A DNA stretch of 17,213 nucleotides from Bacteroidales bacterium UBA3663 (lineage in GTDB: Bacteria; Bacteroidota; Bacteroidia; Bacteroidales; UBA3663), in assembly GCA_002373755.1 (NCBI GenBank), contig DFJU01000071.1:1-17213 (forward strand). Reading direction: 5' to 3'. Below, piece by piece: positions 6,666-14,873 of the stretch (the first letter of the stretch is position 1; each line of letters opens with the position of its first letter). A program made the position numbers and the translations under genes. The notes beneath the pieces are model-generated. The model saw only the letters and a program-made list of their open reading frames with translations, did not search any database and was not told the origin of the DNA.

Positions 6666-8639
6666 GTGAGACGACTTAACCTATTCTTAATAATTGCTGC
6701 GCTGACATCGGCCATGTCGGCACATGACCAGATGCACTATGAACGATACACGACTTCCGACGGACTGCCGGCGAGCCGCGTGACTTCGATGTGTGAGGAT
6801 GCCGAGGGCAACGTCTGGATGAATACCTGGAACGGCATCTGCAAATGGGACGGCAAGTCGTTGTCGGGCTTTCGTTCGACGGCCGACGGTCAGCGTTTCG
6901 GTCGCACCACAGGCATTCTGGTGCTGAGGGACGGCAAGCTATTCTTTACGAACGATGCCAAGCAACGTATCTGCCTCGACCCCGAAACGCTCACGCTCTG
7001 CCCTGTGCCCGATTATCCGGATTTCCTTCCGCAGCATGTGTCGAGCATCGTCTGCACCGAAGATGAAAATGGTCTGAGCTTCGAGCGTCGCGGCATCGTA
7101 TATCATATCCCGTACGACGAAGGAAAACGAGAGGAGAGACAGCTGCATCATGTGTTTGAAGACCGTTCCGGGCAGCTTTGGCTTGACTTCAACAATTCGC
7201 TCTACCGCATCTGGTTCGAGCCGTCGCCCTTCTATTATCATCTGAATTGGCCATACGGCGAACATCGTCCGTTCCAATCGACCGTTCGCGCGCTTCTTAC
7301 CGACCGCAATGGAAATCTATTGGCCGCATCGCGCAATTTCCAGCTTTACGGTTTGGCCGACACCATAATGTCGGGGCCTTATCCGGGCAATGCATACAAG
7401 ATTATTGACGACAATCGCGGCCGGTTGTGGCTTGCAATGCGCAAGAAGGGCCTGTATGTCTGGACGCGCGAGAGCGGCATCTGGCCTGCGATGGAAAACC
7501 TGACAGGGCAGGGGCTTGACGATCTTTTCAGCCTCTATCTGGTCGATGAAAAGTATCTGTGGGCCGGAACGTGGGGCAATGGCGTTCGCGTAGTGAGCAT
7601 CGAAGGCGACTCGGCGGTGCTGAAACAGACGTTGATCAACGATAGTTTGAGGCACATCCACGAATTTGTTCCGCGTAGCGACGGCTCGATCGGCATTTGC
7701 ACAATGCGCGGCCTGCATTTCTATTCGGAGGCCGGAAAGCCGTTGTCGGTAGCTCTGCCGTTGCTCGATGTGATGGATGCCGAAGAGATTTCCGATGGCC
7801 GAATGCTTATCTGCACGATGGGACATGGGCAGTATTGGCTTATGCCCGACGGTGAATGTAAACCCGCCGAGGACATGCAGATTGAAGACCGTCTGGCAAC
7901 CATCTATCAGACGCCCGACAGCATGTTGTGGCTGATTTCCGACACGCGGATGTATCGCTACAATTTTCACACCGGAAAGATTGACGAGTTCGACGAAAAG
8001 GATTTCGGAGCCGAAGTGTCGTTTTCCGAAAGCACCGTCACGCTCTATCAGGATTCGTTGCTAATGGTCGGAGCATCGTCAGGCATTGTTGAAGTCAATC
8101 TCAACCTGATTGACGAATATGTCGAGCAACGCGATTCGGCCATTGCGCAAGACTTGAAGTCGCGTCTTTTGCTGTGGAGTGCCATCGTCGTGGCAATCAT
8201 GTGCTTCTGCGGATTGTTCGGTTGGCTGTTCTGGCGGTTGATGCGGATCAAGAAGACGTCGCGTCCAGTGCCACAAGTGAAGTTGGGCGGCGATATGAGC
8301 GACCTCAATTCCGACGACCGCAAGTTCTTGGAGGAACTTACGCGCGTGTTGAGCGGAATGATCTGCAAGCGCGATGCCGACATCTCCGGCGTGGCCGGAA
8401 CTATGGGAATTTCAAAAAACGAGCTTTACATCCGATGCAACGAGATTTTGCATGCCACGCCGGCTGCCGTGCTGCAGGACATGCGCATTGAATATTCGCG
8501 CCAGCTGCTCAAGCAGGGAAAAATGTCGATCAAGGAGGTCGCTTACCTCATCGGCTTCAACGACCCAAAGTATTTTTCGAAGGTATTCAAGGCAAAGGTC
8601 GGAATTTCACCGTCGCAGGTGTCGGACGAAAAGGAGTGA
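6666..8639 (+). CDS. Membrane-spanning propeller/AraC-type regulator 2
   Basis: This 657-residue paralogue of the preceding regulator starts at GTG. An in-frame stop at 6636 leaves no upstream ATG, and the signal peptide (MRRLNLFLIIAALTSAMSA) begins at that GTG. Propeller-type repeats occupy about residues 22-480 (NVWMNTWNGI, QLWLDFNNSL, RLWLAMRKKGL, YLWAGTWGNGV). One transmembrane helix lies at about 501-524. An AraC-type DNA-binding domain fills about 551-652 (TPAAVLQDMRIEYSRQLL, then GFNDPKYFSKVFKAKVG). As in its neighbour, kinase, receiver and Y_Y_Y domains are missing. The two share long colinear blocks, such as YHIPYDxG, FNNSLYRIWFE and GASSGxxEVNLN, so they arose by tandem duplication. 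The 177-base gap holds only a poor -7 match (TACACTTG at 6630-6637), so co-transcription is possible. Confidence 0.87.
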   Translation: MRRLNLFLIIAALTSAMSAHDQMHYERYTTSDGLPASRVTSMCEDAEGNVWMNTWNGICKWDGKSLSGFRSTADGQRFGRTTGILVLRDGKLFFTNDAKQRICLDPETLTLCPVPDYPDFLPQHVSSIVCTEDENGLSFERRGIVYHIPYDEGKREERQLHHVFEDRSGQLWLDFNNSLYRIWFEPSPFYYHLNWPYGEHRPFQSTVRALLTDRNGNLLAASRNFQLYGLADTIMSGPYPGNAYKIIDDNRGRLWLAMRKKGLYVWTRESGIWPAMENLTGQGLDDLFSLYLVDEKYLWAGTWGNGVRVVSIEGDSAVLKQTLINDSLRHIHEFVPRSDGSIGICTMRGLHFYSEAGKPLSVALPLLDVMDAEEISDGRMLICTMGHGQYWLMPDGECKPAEDMQIEDRLATIYQTPDSMLWLISDTRMYRYNFHTGKIDEFDEKDFGAEVSFSESTVTLYQDSLLMVGASSGIVEVNLNLIDEYVEQRDSAIAQDLKSRLLLWSAIVVAIMCFCGLFGWLFWRLMRIKKTSRPVPQVKLGGDMSDLNSDDRKFLEELTRVLSGMICKRDADISGVAGTMGISKNELYIRCNEILHATPAAVLQDMRIEYSRQLLKQGKMSIKEVAYLIGFNDPKYFSKVFKAKVGISPSQVSDEKE

Positions 8640-8660
8640 GGCGAACGCATCGGACGTAAA

Positions 8661-8700
8661 CAAAAACAGCATATAACCGAATGGCTATATGCTGTTTTTG
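8661..8700 (-). terminator. Bidirectional hairpin terminator
   Basis: Arms 8661-8678 and 8683-8700 pair over 18 positions around a four-base loop. The A-rich left arm and T-rich right arm supply a U tract in either direction. The single non-identity is a G-U wobble on the minus strand but an A/C mismatch on the plus strand. The stem is therefore slightly better for the diaminopimelate dehydrogenase gene, though it sits between convergent genes and likely serves both. Confidence 0.85.
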
Positions 8701-8719
8701 TTTTCTTGTCGCTTGCCGA

Positions 8720-9625
8720 TTAGACGGTGTGCAGGATAAACTCCTCCAAGTCGATGCCGACCAAATCGTATGGTGCAATCTGAGGCAGTGTGTAGCAACC
8801 TGGCTGCTGCTTGACGACGGCACGTGCGCACGATGCGAGCACCTGGCCGGTGAGTGCGGGGTTGTTGATCTGCATGGTGAACTGGAAACGCTGGTTCTGC
8901 GTCTCGCCGCTCACGCCCTTGCGCTCCAGAAGTACGCCGTGACCCATGTCGCGCAGGTCGTTGACGTTGGCCACCTGATGAACGTGGGTGTCGTCGTTGC
9001 AGAAGTATGAATCGGACTTGATTGCGTTCTCGACGGCCTTGAAGTCGGCGCCATCCTCAAGCTGGACGTAAACGTCGCGGCGGTGTACGCCTGTGCCCAA
9101 CGGGATGGTCATCGAAAGGGCGTCCTTGACGCCGGCCTTGCTGCGGGCTACAACCGAGTGACCCATGCTCATGCCGGGGCCGAAGTTCGTGTAGCTGATG
9201 CCCTTTGGTGCCATTGCGAGCAACAAGGTGCGGATTACAGAGTCTGTGCCTGGATCCCAACCGGCCGAGATGATGGCCTTTGCGCCCGACTTCTTGCCGG
9301 CAGCATCGAGGCTCTTGTAGAGTTCGAGGATGCTTTCGCCGTGGATGTCGAAGCTATCGACGGTGCAGATGCCTTTTTCGATGAGGGTTTTTGCGGCTGC
9401 GGGGATTTCGCGCGATGGGAGGGCGAGGATGGCTACGTCAACCTTGCCGAGTTCTGCGATGTCGGCCACAACCTTCACACCCTCCAGTTCTGGAGATTTC
9501 TTTCCGAGCGATGCTGCACGACGCACAACGCCGACCAATTCGAGATCTTGTGCAGCCTTTACTGCCTGAAGCGAGTACTTTCCGATGTTGCCATATCCAA
9601 CGATGGCTACTTTAACTTTTGTCAT
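8720..9625 (-). CDS. ddh: meso-Diaminopimelate D-dehydrogenase
   Basis: This 301-residue enzyme catalyses the NADPH-dependent reductive amination of tetrahydrodipicolinate to meso-diaminopimelate in the cytosol. It is a one-step route to the lysine and peptidoglycan precursor. The N-terminus has a Rossmann nucleotide-binding loop (VAIVGYGNIGKYSL, residues 6-19). The substrate region carries family-typical blocks: SAGWDPGTDSV (120-130), FGPGMSMGHS (148-157) and GTGVHRRDVYV (177-187), then MGHGVLLERKG (227-237). Length and motifs fit the Ddh family end to end. It is a single-gene unit with its own perfect promoter and a hairpin terminator. Nothing suggests a functional link to the regulators next door. 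Confidence 0.96.
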   Translation of the reverse strand: MTKVKVAIVGYGNIGKYSLQAVKAAQDLELVGVVRRAASLGKKSPELEGVKVVADIAELGKVDVAILALPSREIPAAAKTLIEKGICTVDSFDIHGESILELYKSLDAAGKKSGAKAIISAGWDPGTDSVIRTLLLAMAPKGISYTNFGPGMSMGHSVVARSKAGVKDALSMTIPLGTGVHRRDVYVQLEDGADFKAVENAIKSDSYFCNDDTHVHQVANVNDLRDMGHGVLLERKGVSGETQNQRFQFTMQINNPALTGQVLASCARAVVKQQPGCYTLPQIAPYDLVGIDLEEFILHTV

Positions 9626-9654
9626 TTTATGTGTTGTTTAACGGTTTCAAGTGG

Positions 9655-9686
9655 CAAATTTATATTTTTTTCGACGTACGCACAAA
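9655..9686 (-). promoter_or_regulatory. Bacteroidetes-type promoter of ddh
   Basis: On the minus strand, TAAATTTG (complement of 9655-9662) matches the -7 consensus TAnnTTTG. TTTG (complement of 9683-9686) is the -33 box, 20 bp upstream. The spacing equals that of the GH43 promoter. Transcription should begin near 9648, about 20 bases before the ATG. Confidence 0.8.
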
Positions 9687-9812
9687 TTCTGTTGTCCAAT
9701 AAGCCACTTTTTTGTAGCTTTTTTTGCAAAGTTCTATCATTATGCGATGATAATTTGTCAAAAATGTTCAGTTTGCCGCGATTTTGAGTAAAAATATGAC
9801 AAAAATCTATCT

Positions 9813-11033
9813 CTAATCCTCCGGTTTTTTGTCCTTTTCACCGTGCGTCTGCTGCCATTCTTCAAGCTGCTTGTCCATTTCGCATACGTTCGGGAAGCCG
9901 CAGGCCATCGCTACGTCGATTTTTGATGCCCGAGGGTATTGTTGCTTGTATCGAAGGCAATATTGAATCCGTTGCACGCGCACATAATCCTCGTATGCGA
10001 CATGGTAGAGCAGGAAAATCAGATGATCGAACGAGCGGCGCGACAGTCCCAGATGGCTGCTGACGCTGTAGCGGCTCATGCCGGGTTGCAGATAGCAGGC
10101 GCGTTGGTGCATCAGCAGTTTGAGGTCGTCGCGCAGGTTCAGAATCCGATAGCTGTCGGACTCTTCATCGGCCAAATCGCCGGTTGCTACGCGGCTTTCA
10201 CTTTCGCTGACGTGGATTGGCATGTCGTCGAAGTAGGGTGTGCGATGCGTGTCGCGCAGGCTAAGGCACGGCTTTTTCAGGTTGTCGAGCACGAGGCCCA
10301 TCATTGCGAGGAAAATGGCCTGGATTGAAAAGACGATGCAATAGAACGGCATTTCCCTCTCGGGGACGGTTTCGCGGCCGTCGTGTATGCGAATCAGCGA
10401 GCAGAACACGTTAGCAAAATAGAACAGGATGAGCAGATGCATCGGCCGTATTGTTCCCTTGGCAAAGAGGAATCGTTTCAGCATCGACAGCGAAAAATCG
10501 CTCTTGTGCAACACGTAGATTAGATAGATGCAGCATGACAACGACGTCGCGCAATAGATCGGAATGAAGCCATCGGTGGTCAGCGCGCGGTAGATGCGAA
10601 ACCAGAGCATCTCGTCTTCGCCCAGTTGCATAGGCATGAGGTGCCCGCTTTCGATGTATTCGGCAAGCGTGTTCGGGCCGATGATTTCAAAGCTGATGAG
10701 CACTTGGAAGGCGCAGAGCACTACTGGAATCGTGTAGAGCCAGAACAGTCGACGAAGGAAGTGCTGCCGTTGTGTGATGAGCGTCCATGCGGCAATTCCC
10801 ATTGTCAGATGGATGACGGGAGTGAGGAAACTCATGCCGATATAGACCCAGACGAGCAGGCTTGGCGCGGTGTGCGGAAAGCAGATTAGTGCGTCGAACA
10901 GCAGGTAGAACGTGCACGACAGCATTGCCACAATGAAAAATCTGGATGAAAGCGTCAGATGCTGGCGTGACCAGATAATGCAGGTCACGACCAGGCAGAC
11001 GATAGATGGTAGTAGTAGAATAATGATTTCCAT
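9813..11033 (-). CDS. Seven-helix membrane protein with AraC-like C-terminal domain
   Basis: This 406-residue protein has about seven hydrophobic segments: residues 2-21, 32-51, 57-86, 96-118, 155-175, 197-214 and 229-250. A polar linker rich in acidic residues (255-297) follows. Residues about 300-395 resemble an AraC-type helix-turn-helix pair: YSVSSHLGLSRRSFDHLIF matches the first helix set, and IDVAMACGFPNV the second. After GF, however, the usual S-x-Y-F-x-R-x-F core is lost (NVCEMDKQLEEW), so DNA binding may be weakened or altered. Proteins with N-terminal membrane helices and a C-terminal AraC domain are known in Bacteroidetes, but their ligands are mostly unknown. It lies 55 bases downstream of the HAD phosphatase gene on the same strand, so co-transcription is plausible. 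Confidence 0.8.
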   Translation of the reverse strand: MEIIILLLPSIVCLVVTCIIWSRQHLTLSSRFFIVAMLSCTFYLLFDALICFPHTAPSLLVWVYIGMSFLTPVIHLTMGIAAWTLITQRQHFLRRLFWLYTIPVVLCAFQVLISFEIIGPNTLAEYIESGHLMPMQLGEDEMLWFRIYRALTTDGFIPIYCATSLSCCIYLIYVLHKSDFSLSMLKRFLFAKGTIRPMHLLILFYFANVFCSLIRIHDGRETVPEREMPFYCIVFSIQAIFLAMMGLVLDNLKKPCLSLRDTHRTPYFDDMPIHVSESESRVATGDLADEESDSYRILNLRDDLKLLMHQRACYLQPGMSRYSVSSHLGLSRRSFDHLIFLLYHVAYEDYVRVQRIQYCLRYKQQYPRASKIDVAMACGFPNVCEMDKQLEEWQQTHGEKDKKPED

Positions 11034-11088
11034 AGTATGTAAGTAGTGTGGATAGGGTGGGTAATCAAATCGGTAATCGAGTGTTCGG

Positions 11089-11796
11089 TTATGTCCGATG
11101 CATCATGCTCTGCTGTTGCAGCGCGACGATTTCGTCAAATCGGTCGGCCAGCTCCTGCATACTGCCCAACACGATGTCGGCACCGGCATTTTTCAGTATT
11201 GACGGATCCAGCGGTCCCGTATTCACGCCGACGGTGAAGATGCCGGCCGCCTTGCCTGCCTGCACGCCCATCGGAGCATTCTCGACCACGATGGCCTCGT
11301 TGGGTTGCAGGTTGCCAGCCTTCTTCAAGCCCATCAGATACGGATCAGGATGCGGTTTGCCGTGGCCGATGGGACAGTCCTTGCCCCAGACGATGTGTTC
11401 GTGGTCGAATGCGCCCGGATAGGTGCGTCCCAGGCGGTCGATGAGCGTCGTCTGGCTGCTGCCCGTCACGAGTACGCGGCTGAAGCCATTGGCCATAACC
11501 TTGCGGATGACCTCGTCAGCGCCGGGCATCGGGTCGGCCGGACCGAGTTGCACGAAACATTGCGCCTTTTCGCCGTACATACGTTCGATTTCGTCGGGTG
11601 TGGCATGTCGGCCGCGTTGCTCAACAAACAGTGCATCAATGGTTTGCGCTCCAGTCGAACCTTCGTACATGTAGAACAGCGTACGGTCGCACGTGAAGTT
11701 GTAGTGTTCGCCCATCGTCTGATACCATGCCTCGGCATGGTTTTTCATCGAGTCGAACAGCACTCCGTCCATATCGAAAAGAAATGCTTTCAGCAT
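11089..11796 (-). CDS. HAD-superfamily phosphatase, beta-phosphoglucomutase-like
   Basis: I place the start at 11796, giving 235 residues. The frame stays open another 435 bases upstream, but that part lies inside the esterase gene and reads as nonsense. The protein opens with the HAD nucleophile motif FDMDGVLFDS (Asp8 nucleophile, Asp10 acid/base). An alpha-helical cap follows at about 17-85. Motif II is VLVTGSSQT (Thr111/Ser113), motif III Lys147 in GKPHPDP, and motif IV Glu172-Asn173 in VVENAPMGVQAG. Motif IV is usually E-D in the beta-phosphoglucomutase group, so Asn here is a variation. The enzyme should hydrolyse or transfer phosphate on a small cytosolic metabolite, probably a sugar phosphate; the exact substrate is not predictable. 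It starts 35 bases after the esterase stop codon. Confidence 0.88.
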   Translation of the reverse strand: MLKAFLFDMDGVLFDSMKNHAEAWYQTMGEHYNFTCDRTLFYMYEGSTGAQTIDALFVEQRGRHATPDEIERMYGEKAQCFVQLGPADPMPGADEVIRKVMANGFSRVLVTGSSQTTLIDRLGRTYPGAFDHEHIVWGKDCPIGHGKPHPDPYLMGLKKAGNLQPNEAIVVENAPMGVQAGKAAGIFTVGVNTGPLDPSILKNAGADIVLGSMQELADRFDEIVALQQQSMMHRT

Positions 11797-11831
11797 CGTT
11801 TGAAGTCTTTTGTTTTTATGTCCAATGACAA

Positions 11832-13322
11832 TCAACGGTTCAGTTGAACGTGACCCGCATTGATGGCGAAACCCTTGTATTCGCTGCTCACCTTGCGGCC
11901 CAGAATGTCGATTGTGGCGTCGGCCGATGGCTTTTGTGCGTCGATTTGGCCGATGCCGTTGGCCGTCGTGACGTGTCTTAGCACGAAATCGTACATCATT
12001 TTCAACGTAGCGGTATCCTGCGGAACGGCGTGGCCCGAGCTGTAGCCGGTCAAAAGTTCTGTCGCGACGCCCAGGGCATCGAGTTTGGCCTTCATGAGCG
12101 CGGCCTGAGTCGCGTAGAGCCCTTGCGGATCCTTGTCGCTGTCCTTGTAGAAGTCGTCCGTGTTGTGGAAAAACAGCGTCGGAGCCGAAGCCTTGCTCTT
12201 GATTGTGGCCAATGCGCCTTGCTGCTCCCACGAGGCATCGGAGTTGGCCGTAACGAACGTGTTCATGCGCGAATATTCGGTCGATGCGGCAAGTGCGTGC
12301 TCATAGTCGAACATGCCTGGACCCAGCACGGCGCACTGCACTTGGCTGCTCTCGTCGGCATATCGGCCTCGCGTAGCGTCTTCAAACTCGGCGATTTTCC
12401 CGTCGCCCACGGCCAATGCAGCTGCTGTCGAACCGCGAGAGAAGCCCGTCACGACCACTTCGCCGTTCAAGCCGAGTTCATGGCCGATGCCCCTCACCGT
12501 GCGGATGGCCGACTTGACCTTGCGTGCCGCGTCTGGATTGACCTCGATGGCTCCGAGACTCTTGTTCGCGCCGCCGGTATATTTGCCTTGGCCCCAATCG
12601 CAGTATTTCGGATGGTCGCACACTGCCCAGGCCATGCCCACGGCCGATGCGCCTTCGACGAAACTGTCCTTGAATGCGCCCCAGAAGTAGGGCAGGAACA
12701 TACGTTTGTGCTGGTTCGTGTTGGCCAATGTCCCTCCGTTGTTCGTCGCGAAGCTGTTGCTGTACGAGAATGTGATGACGACGGGCACTGTGGCTGATGC
12801 GTTGGCCGGATAAATCAGGTCGAGATAGAGCGAATCGCCTTTGCTCTCCTTATAGACGTCGGGGTAGTTATAGACCGTCGGGTCGTCGTGGTAGTAGGCC
12901 ACATCGCGTCGGATGCGGTAGCCGTCCATCAGGATGTACGAGCGGTAGGCCGAGCAAGTGCAGCCGCAGAACGAACCGCTTTGCAATGCGCTGTTGATGG
13001 CCATGATGTCCAGATTCAAGTTGGGCGAGACGGCCTTGGCGTTGTTCGCGTAGTTCAGTACGATGACCTGCCAACCCTCGTTGCGCAGCCATGCGATGTC
13101 GTCGGCCGTGCTGTTCTGTCCGATTTTCGGGAACCCGAGGTTGGTGAGATAGACGATGGTCATTGGCGCGCCGTTCTGGTCGGTGGCCGATGTGCCGTTG
13201 GCCGCAGAAGTCGCGTAGTTGATTGCTCTGCCCGTTGCCGCACTGGTCCACGTTCCACTTTCGGCCCAAATGGCATTGGCCGACAACATAAACAGGAGAG
13301 AGAATGAGAATAGTTGGCGCAT
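11832..13322 (-). CDS. Secreted alpha/beta hydrolase (putative esterase)
   Basis: This 496-residue protein has a signal peptide (MRQLFSFSLLFMLSANAIWA, cleavage near 20). The alpha/beta-hydrolase nucleophile elbow is GFSRG, with Ser295. Asp389 or Asp390 (HNTDD) and His431 (SSGHAVP) are well placed to complete the triad. SLYLDLIYPANASATVP (164-180) resembles the core strand entry of carboxylesterase-type folds. Residues 21-160 precede that core and include a C-x-C-x-C cluster (119, 121, 123). The last about 40 residues (GIGQI, then DILGRKV, then KGFAINAGHVQLNR) resemble a type IX secretion sorting tail. Action on an extracellular ester, perhaps an acylated glycan, is inferred; a peptidase or lipase role cannot be excluded. 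It is first in a run with the HAD phosphatase and the seven-helix protein. Confidence 0.85.
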   Translation of the reverse strand: MRQLFSFSLLFMLSANAIWAESGTWTSAATGRAINYATSAANGTSATDQNGAPMTIVYLTNLGFPKIGQNSTADDIAWLRNEGWQVIVLNYANNAKAVSPNLNLDIMAINSALQSGSFCGCTCSAYRSYILMDGYRIRRDVAYYHDDPTVYNYPDVYKESKGDSLYLDLIYPANASATVPVVITFSYSNSFATNNGGTLANTNQHKRMFLPYFWGAFKDSFVEGASAVGMAWAVCDHPKYCDWGQGKYTGGANKSLGAIEVNPDAARKVKSAIRTVRGIGHELGLNGEVVVTGFSRGSTAAALAVGDGKIAEFEDATRGRYADESSQVQCAVLGPGMFDYEHALAASTEYSRMNTFVTANSDASWEQQGALATIKSKASAPTLFFHNTDDFYKDSDKDPQGLYATQAALMKAKLDALGVATELLTGYSSGHAVPQDTATLKMMYDFVLRHVTTANGIGQIDAQKPSADATIDILGRKVSSEYKGFAINAGHVQLNR

Positions 13323-13360
13323 CGTTGTGCTGTTCGGATTGACCGATTTTTTAGATTTGA

Positions 13361-13416
13361 ACCACGAAAGTCACGACAAACTTATGATTTTCAGTCCGCT
13401 ACGCGACTTTCGTGGT
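13361..13416. repeat. 15-bp inverted repeat upstream of the esterase
   Basis: ACCACGAAAGTCACG (13361-13375) and CGCGACTTTCGTGGT (13402-13416) are reverse complements except at one position, with a 26-base loop. It sits between pgi and the esterase, both on the minus strand. No T run follows, so it is not a classic terminator. A -7-like box (TAAGTTTG, complement of 13377-13384) lies in the loop, without a -33 partner. It may be a dispersed palindromic element or an operator. Confidence 0.7.
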
Positions 13417-13461
13417 CTATGGAATAGTAGCTAATAACTATTAACTAATAACTAACTGAGC

Positions 13462-14793
13462 TTATTTGCCCAATCTTGCCTTGATGGCCTTGGTTGCCTC
13501 TTCGTAGCCTGGCTTTTCGAGCAGGGCAAACATGTTCTTCTTGTATGCCTCGACACCAGGCTGGTTGAATGGGTTGACGCCCAGAATGTAGCCAGAGATG
13601 CCGCACGCGCGCTCGAAGAAGTAGATGAGCTGGCCGAGGTTGTATTCGTCGAGCACAGGAATCGTCACCTTGATGTTCGGTACGCCGCCATCGACGTGAG
13701 CCAGCTGAGTGCCCAGTTCGGCCATCTTGTTGACCTCATCGACGCGCTTGCCAGCCAGGAAGTTGAGGCCGTCGAGGTTCTCCTCATCGTGTGGGAAGAG
13801 CACGGTCTTGTTCGGCTTCTCGACGCTGACAACGGTCTCGAAGATGGTACGCTCGCCCTCCTGGATCCATTGGCCCATAGAGTGCAGGTCGGTGGTGAAA
13901 TCGACCGAAGCAGGGTAGATGCCCTTGTGGTCCTTGCCCTCGCTCTCGCCGAAGAGCTGCTTCCACCATTCCATCATGTAGTGGAGCTTTGGCTGATAGT
14001 TGACCAGAATTTCGGTCTTCTTGCCGAACTGATAGAGCACGTTGCGGATGGCAGCATACTGTGCGGCAGGATTCTGCTCGTATGGCACATCGGTACCGGT
14101 GGCCTTTTCCATATCCTGAGCACCCTTGACGAGAGCCTTGATGTCGTGTCCGGCGCAGGCGATGGCCAGCAGTCCGACTGGGGTCAGCACTGAGAATCGG
14201 CCGCCCACATTATCCGGGATGACGAAGGTCTTGTAGCCCTCCTTGTTTGCCAACTTTCGTGCGGCACCCTTCTCCTTGTCAGTCACAGCGACGATGAGGT
14301 CTTTGGCAGCGGCTTTTCCGACCTGAGCCTCCAGCTTTGTCTTCAGCAGACGGAAGGCAAGAGCGGTCTCGGTCGTCGTGCCCGACTTTGAAATATTGAT
14401 GATGGCAAATGTCTTACCGTCAAGCAGTTCGAGCAGCTCGGCCAGATAATCTTCGCCGATGTTGTTGCCCGCATATACTACGCGAGGGTTGTTGCCGTTC
14501 AGACCGAAAGTGTGGTCGAGTGCCTCATTGACGGCACGAGGACCGAGGTAGCTACCGCCGATGCCGGCCACTACGATGATTTCTGCCTTTGAGCGGAGCA
14601 GGTTGGCCGTAGCCTGAACCTCGTCGAGGAAGGCTGGCGTGATGCTCGATGGCAGGTGTACCCAACCGAGGAAGTCGTTGCCTGCGCCCTTGCCGGACTC
14701 AAGCAGTTCGTTGCACGCAGCGGTCTGTGCGGCTACTGCGGCCAATGAACCAGCAGGGACAAAACCCTGTGCTTTTTCAATGGAAAGTTTCAT
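13462..14793 (-). CDS. pgi: Glucose-6-phosphate isomerase
   Basis: This 443-residue cytosolic enzyme interconverts glucose 6-phosphate and fructose 6-phosphate in glycolysis and gluconeogenesis. Family blocks occur in order: [13 protein letters not shown] (76-88) and [12 protein letters not shown] (134-145), which bind the phosphate; [13 protein letters not shown] (197-209), the PGI signature; [10 protein letters not shown] (282-291), with Glu283 the probable catalytic base; DLHSMGQ, with His304; and [13 protein letters not shown] (413-425), with Lys418. The length fits the short bacterial class of about 440-450 residues. It is last in the lysS-gpsA-small membrane protein-pgi series. The 80-base gap before it shows no recognisable promoter, so read-through from upstream is likely. 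Confidence 0.97.
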   Translation of the reverse strand: MKLSIEKAQGFVPAGSLAAVAAQTAACNELLESGKGAGNDFLGWVHLPSSITPAFLDEVQATANLLRSKAEIIVVAGIGGSYLGPRAVNEALDHTFGLNGNNPRVVYAGNNIGEDYLAELLELLDGKTFAIINISKSGTTTETALAFRLLKTKLEAQVGKAAAKDLIVAVTDKEKGAARKLANKEGYKTFVIPDNVGGRFSVLTPVGLLAIACAGHDIKALVKGAQDMEKATGTDVPYEQNPAAQYAAIRNVLYQFGKKTEILVNYQPKLHYMMEWWKQLFGESEGKDHKGIYPASVDFTTDLHSMGQWIQEGERTIFETVVSVEKPNKTVLFPHDEENLDGLNFLAGKRVDEVNKMAELGTQLAHVDGGVPNIKVTIPVLDEYNLGQLIYFFERACGISGYILGVNPFNQPGVEAYKKNMFALLEKPGYEEATKAIKARLGK

Positions 14794-14873
14794 ATTCGTT
14801 TCGTTTGATAATTTGTGGTTTAAGTTTCAATGATTTTGATGGCCGATGGCTTTTGACGTGCCATATCCCCAGT

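Noticed and set aside
2011..8639. Complete polysaccharide utilisation locus
   Set aside because: A glycosidase and candidate regulators are present, but no SusC/SusD-like pair, sugar transporter or further glycosidase is in the window.
11797..12231. N-terminal extension of the HAD phosphatase frame
   Set aside because: The extra 145 codons lie out of frame within the esterase gene; HAD proteins begin just before the DxD motif, as with the Met at 11796.
13429..13457. TAACTA/TAATAACTA tandem-like units after pgi
   Set aside because: Short AT-rich low-complexity sequence with no regular period; not a CRISPR or defined repeat.
11922..14855. 15-base match GGCCGATGGCTTTTG at 11922-11936 and 14841-14855
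   Set aside because: One copy is inside a coding region and GGCCGA is common here; a chance match is the simplest reading.
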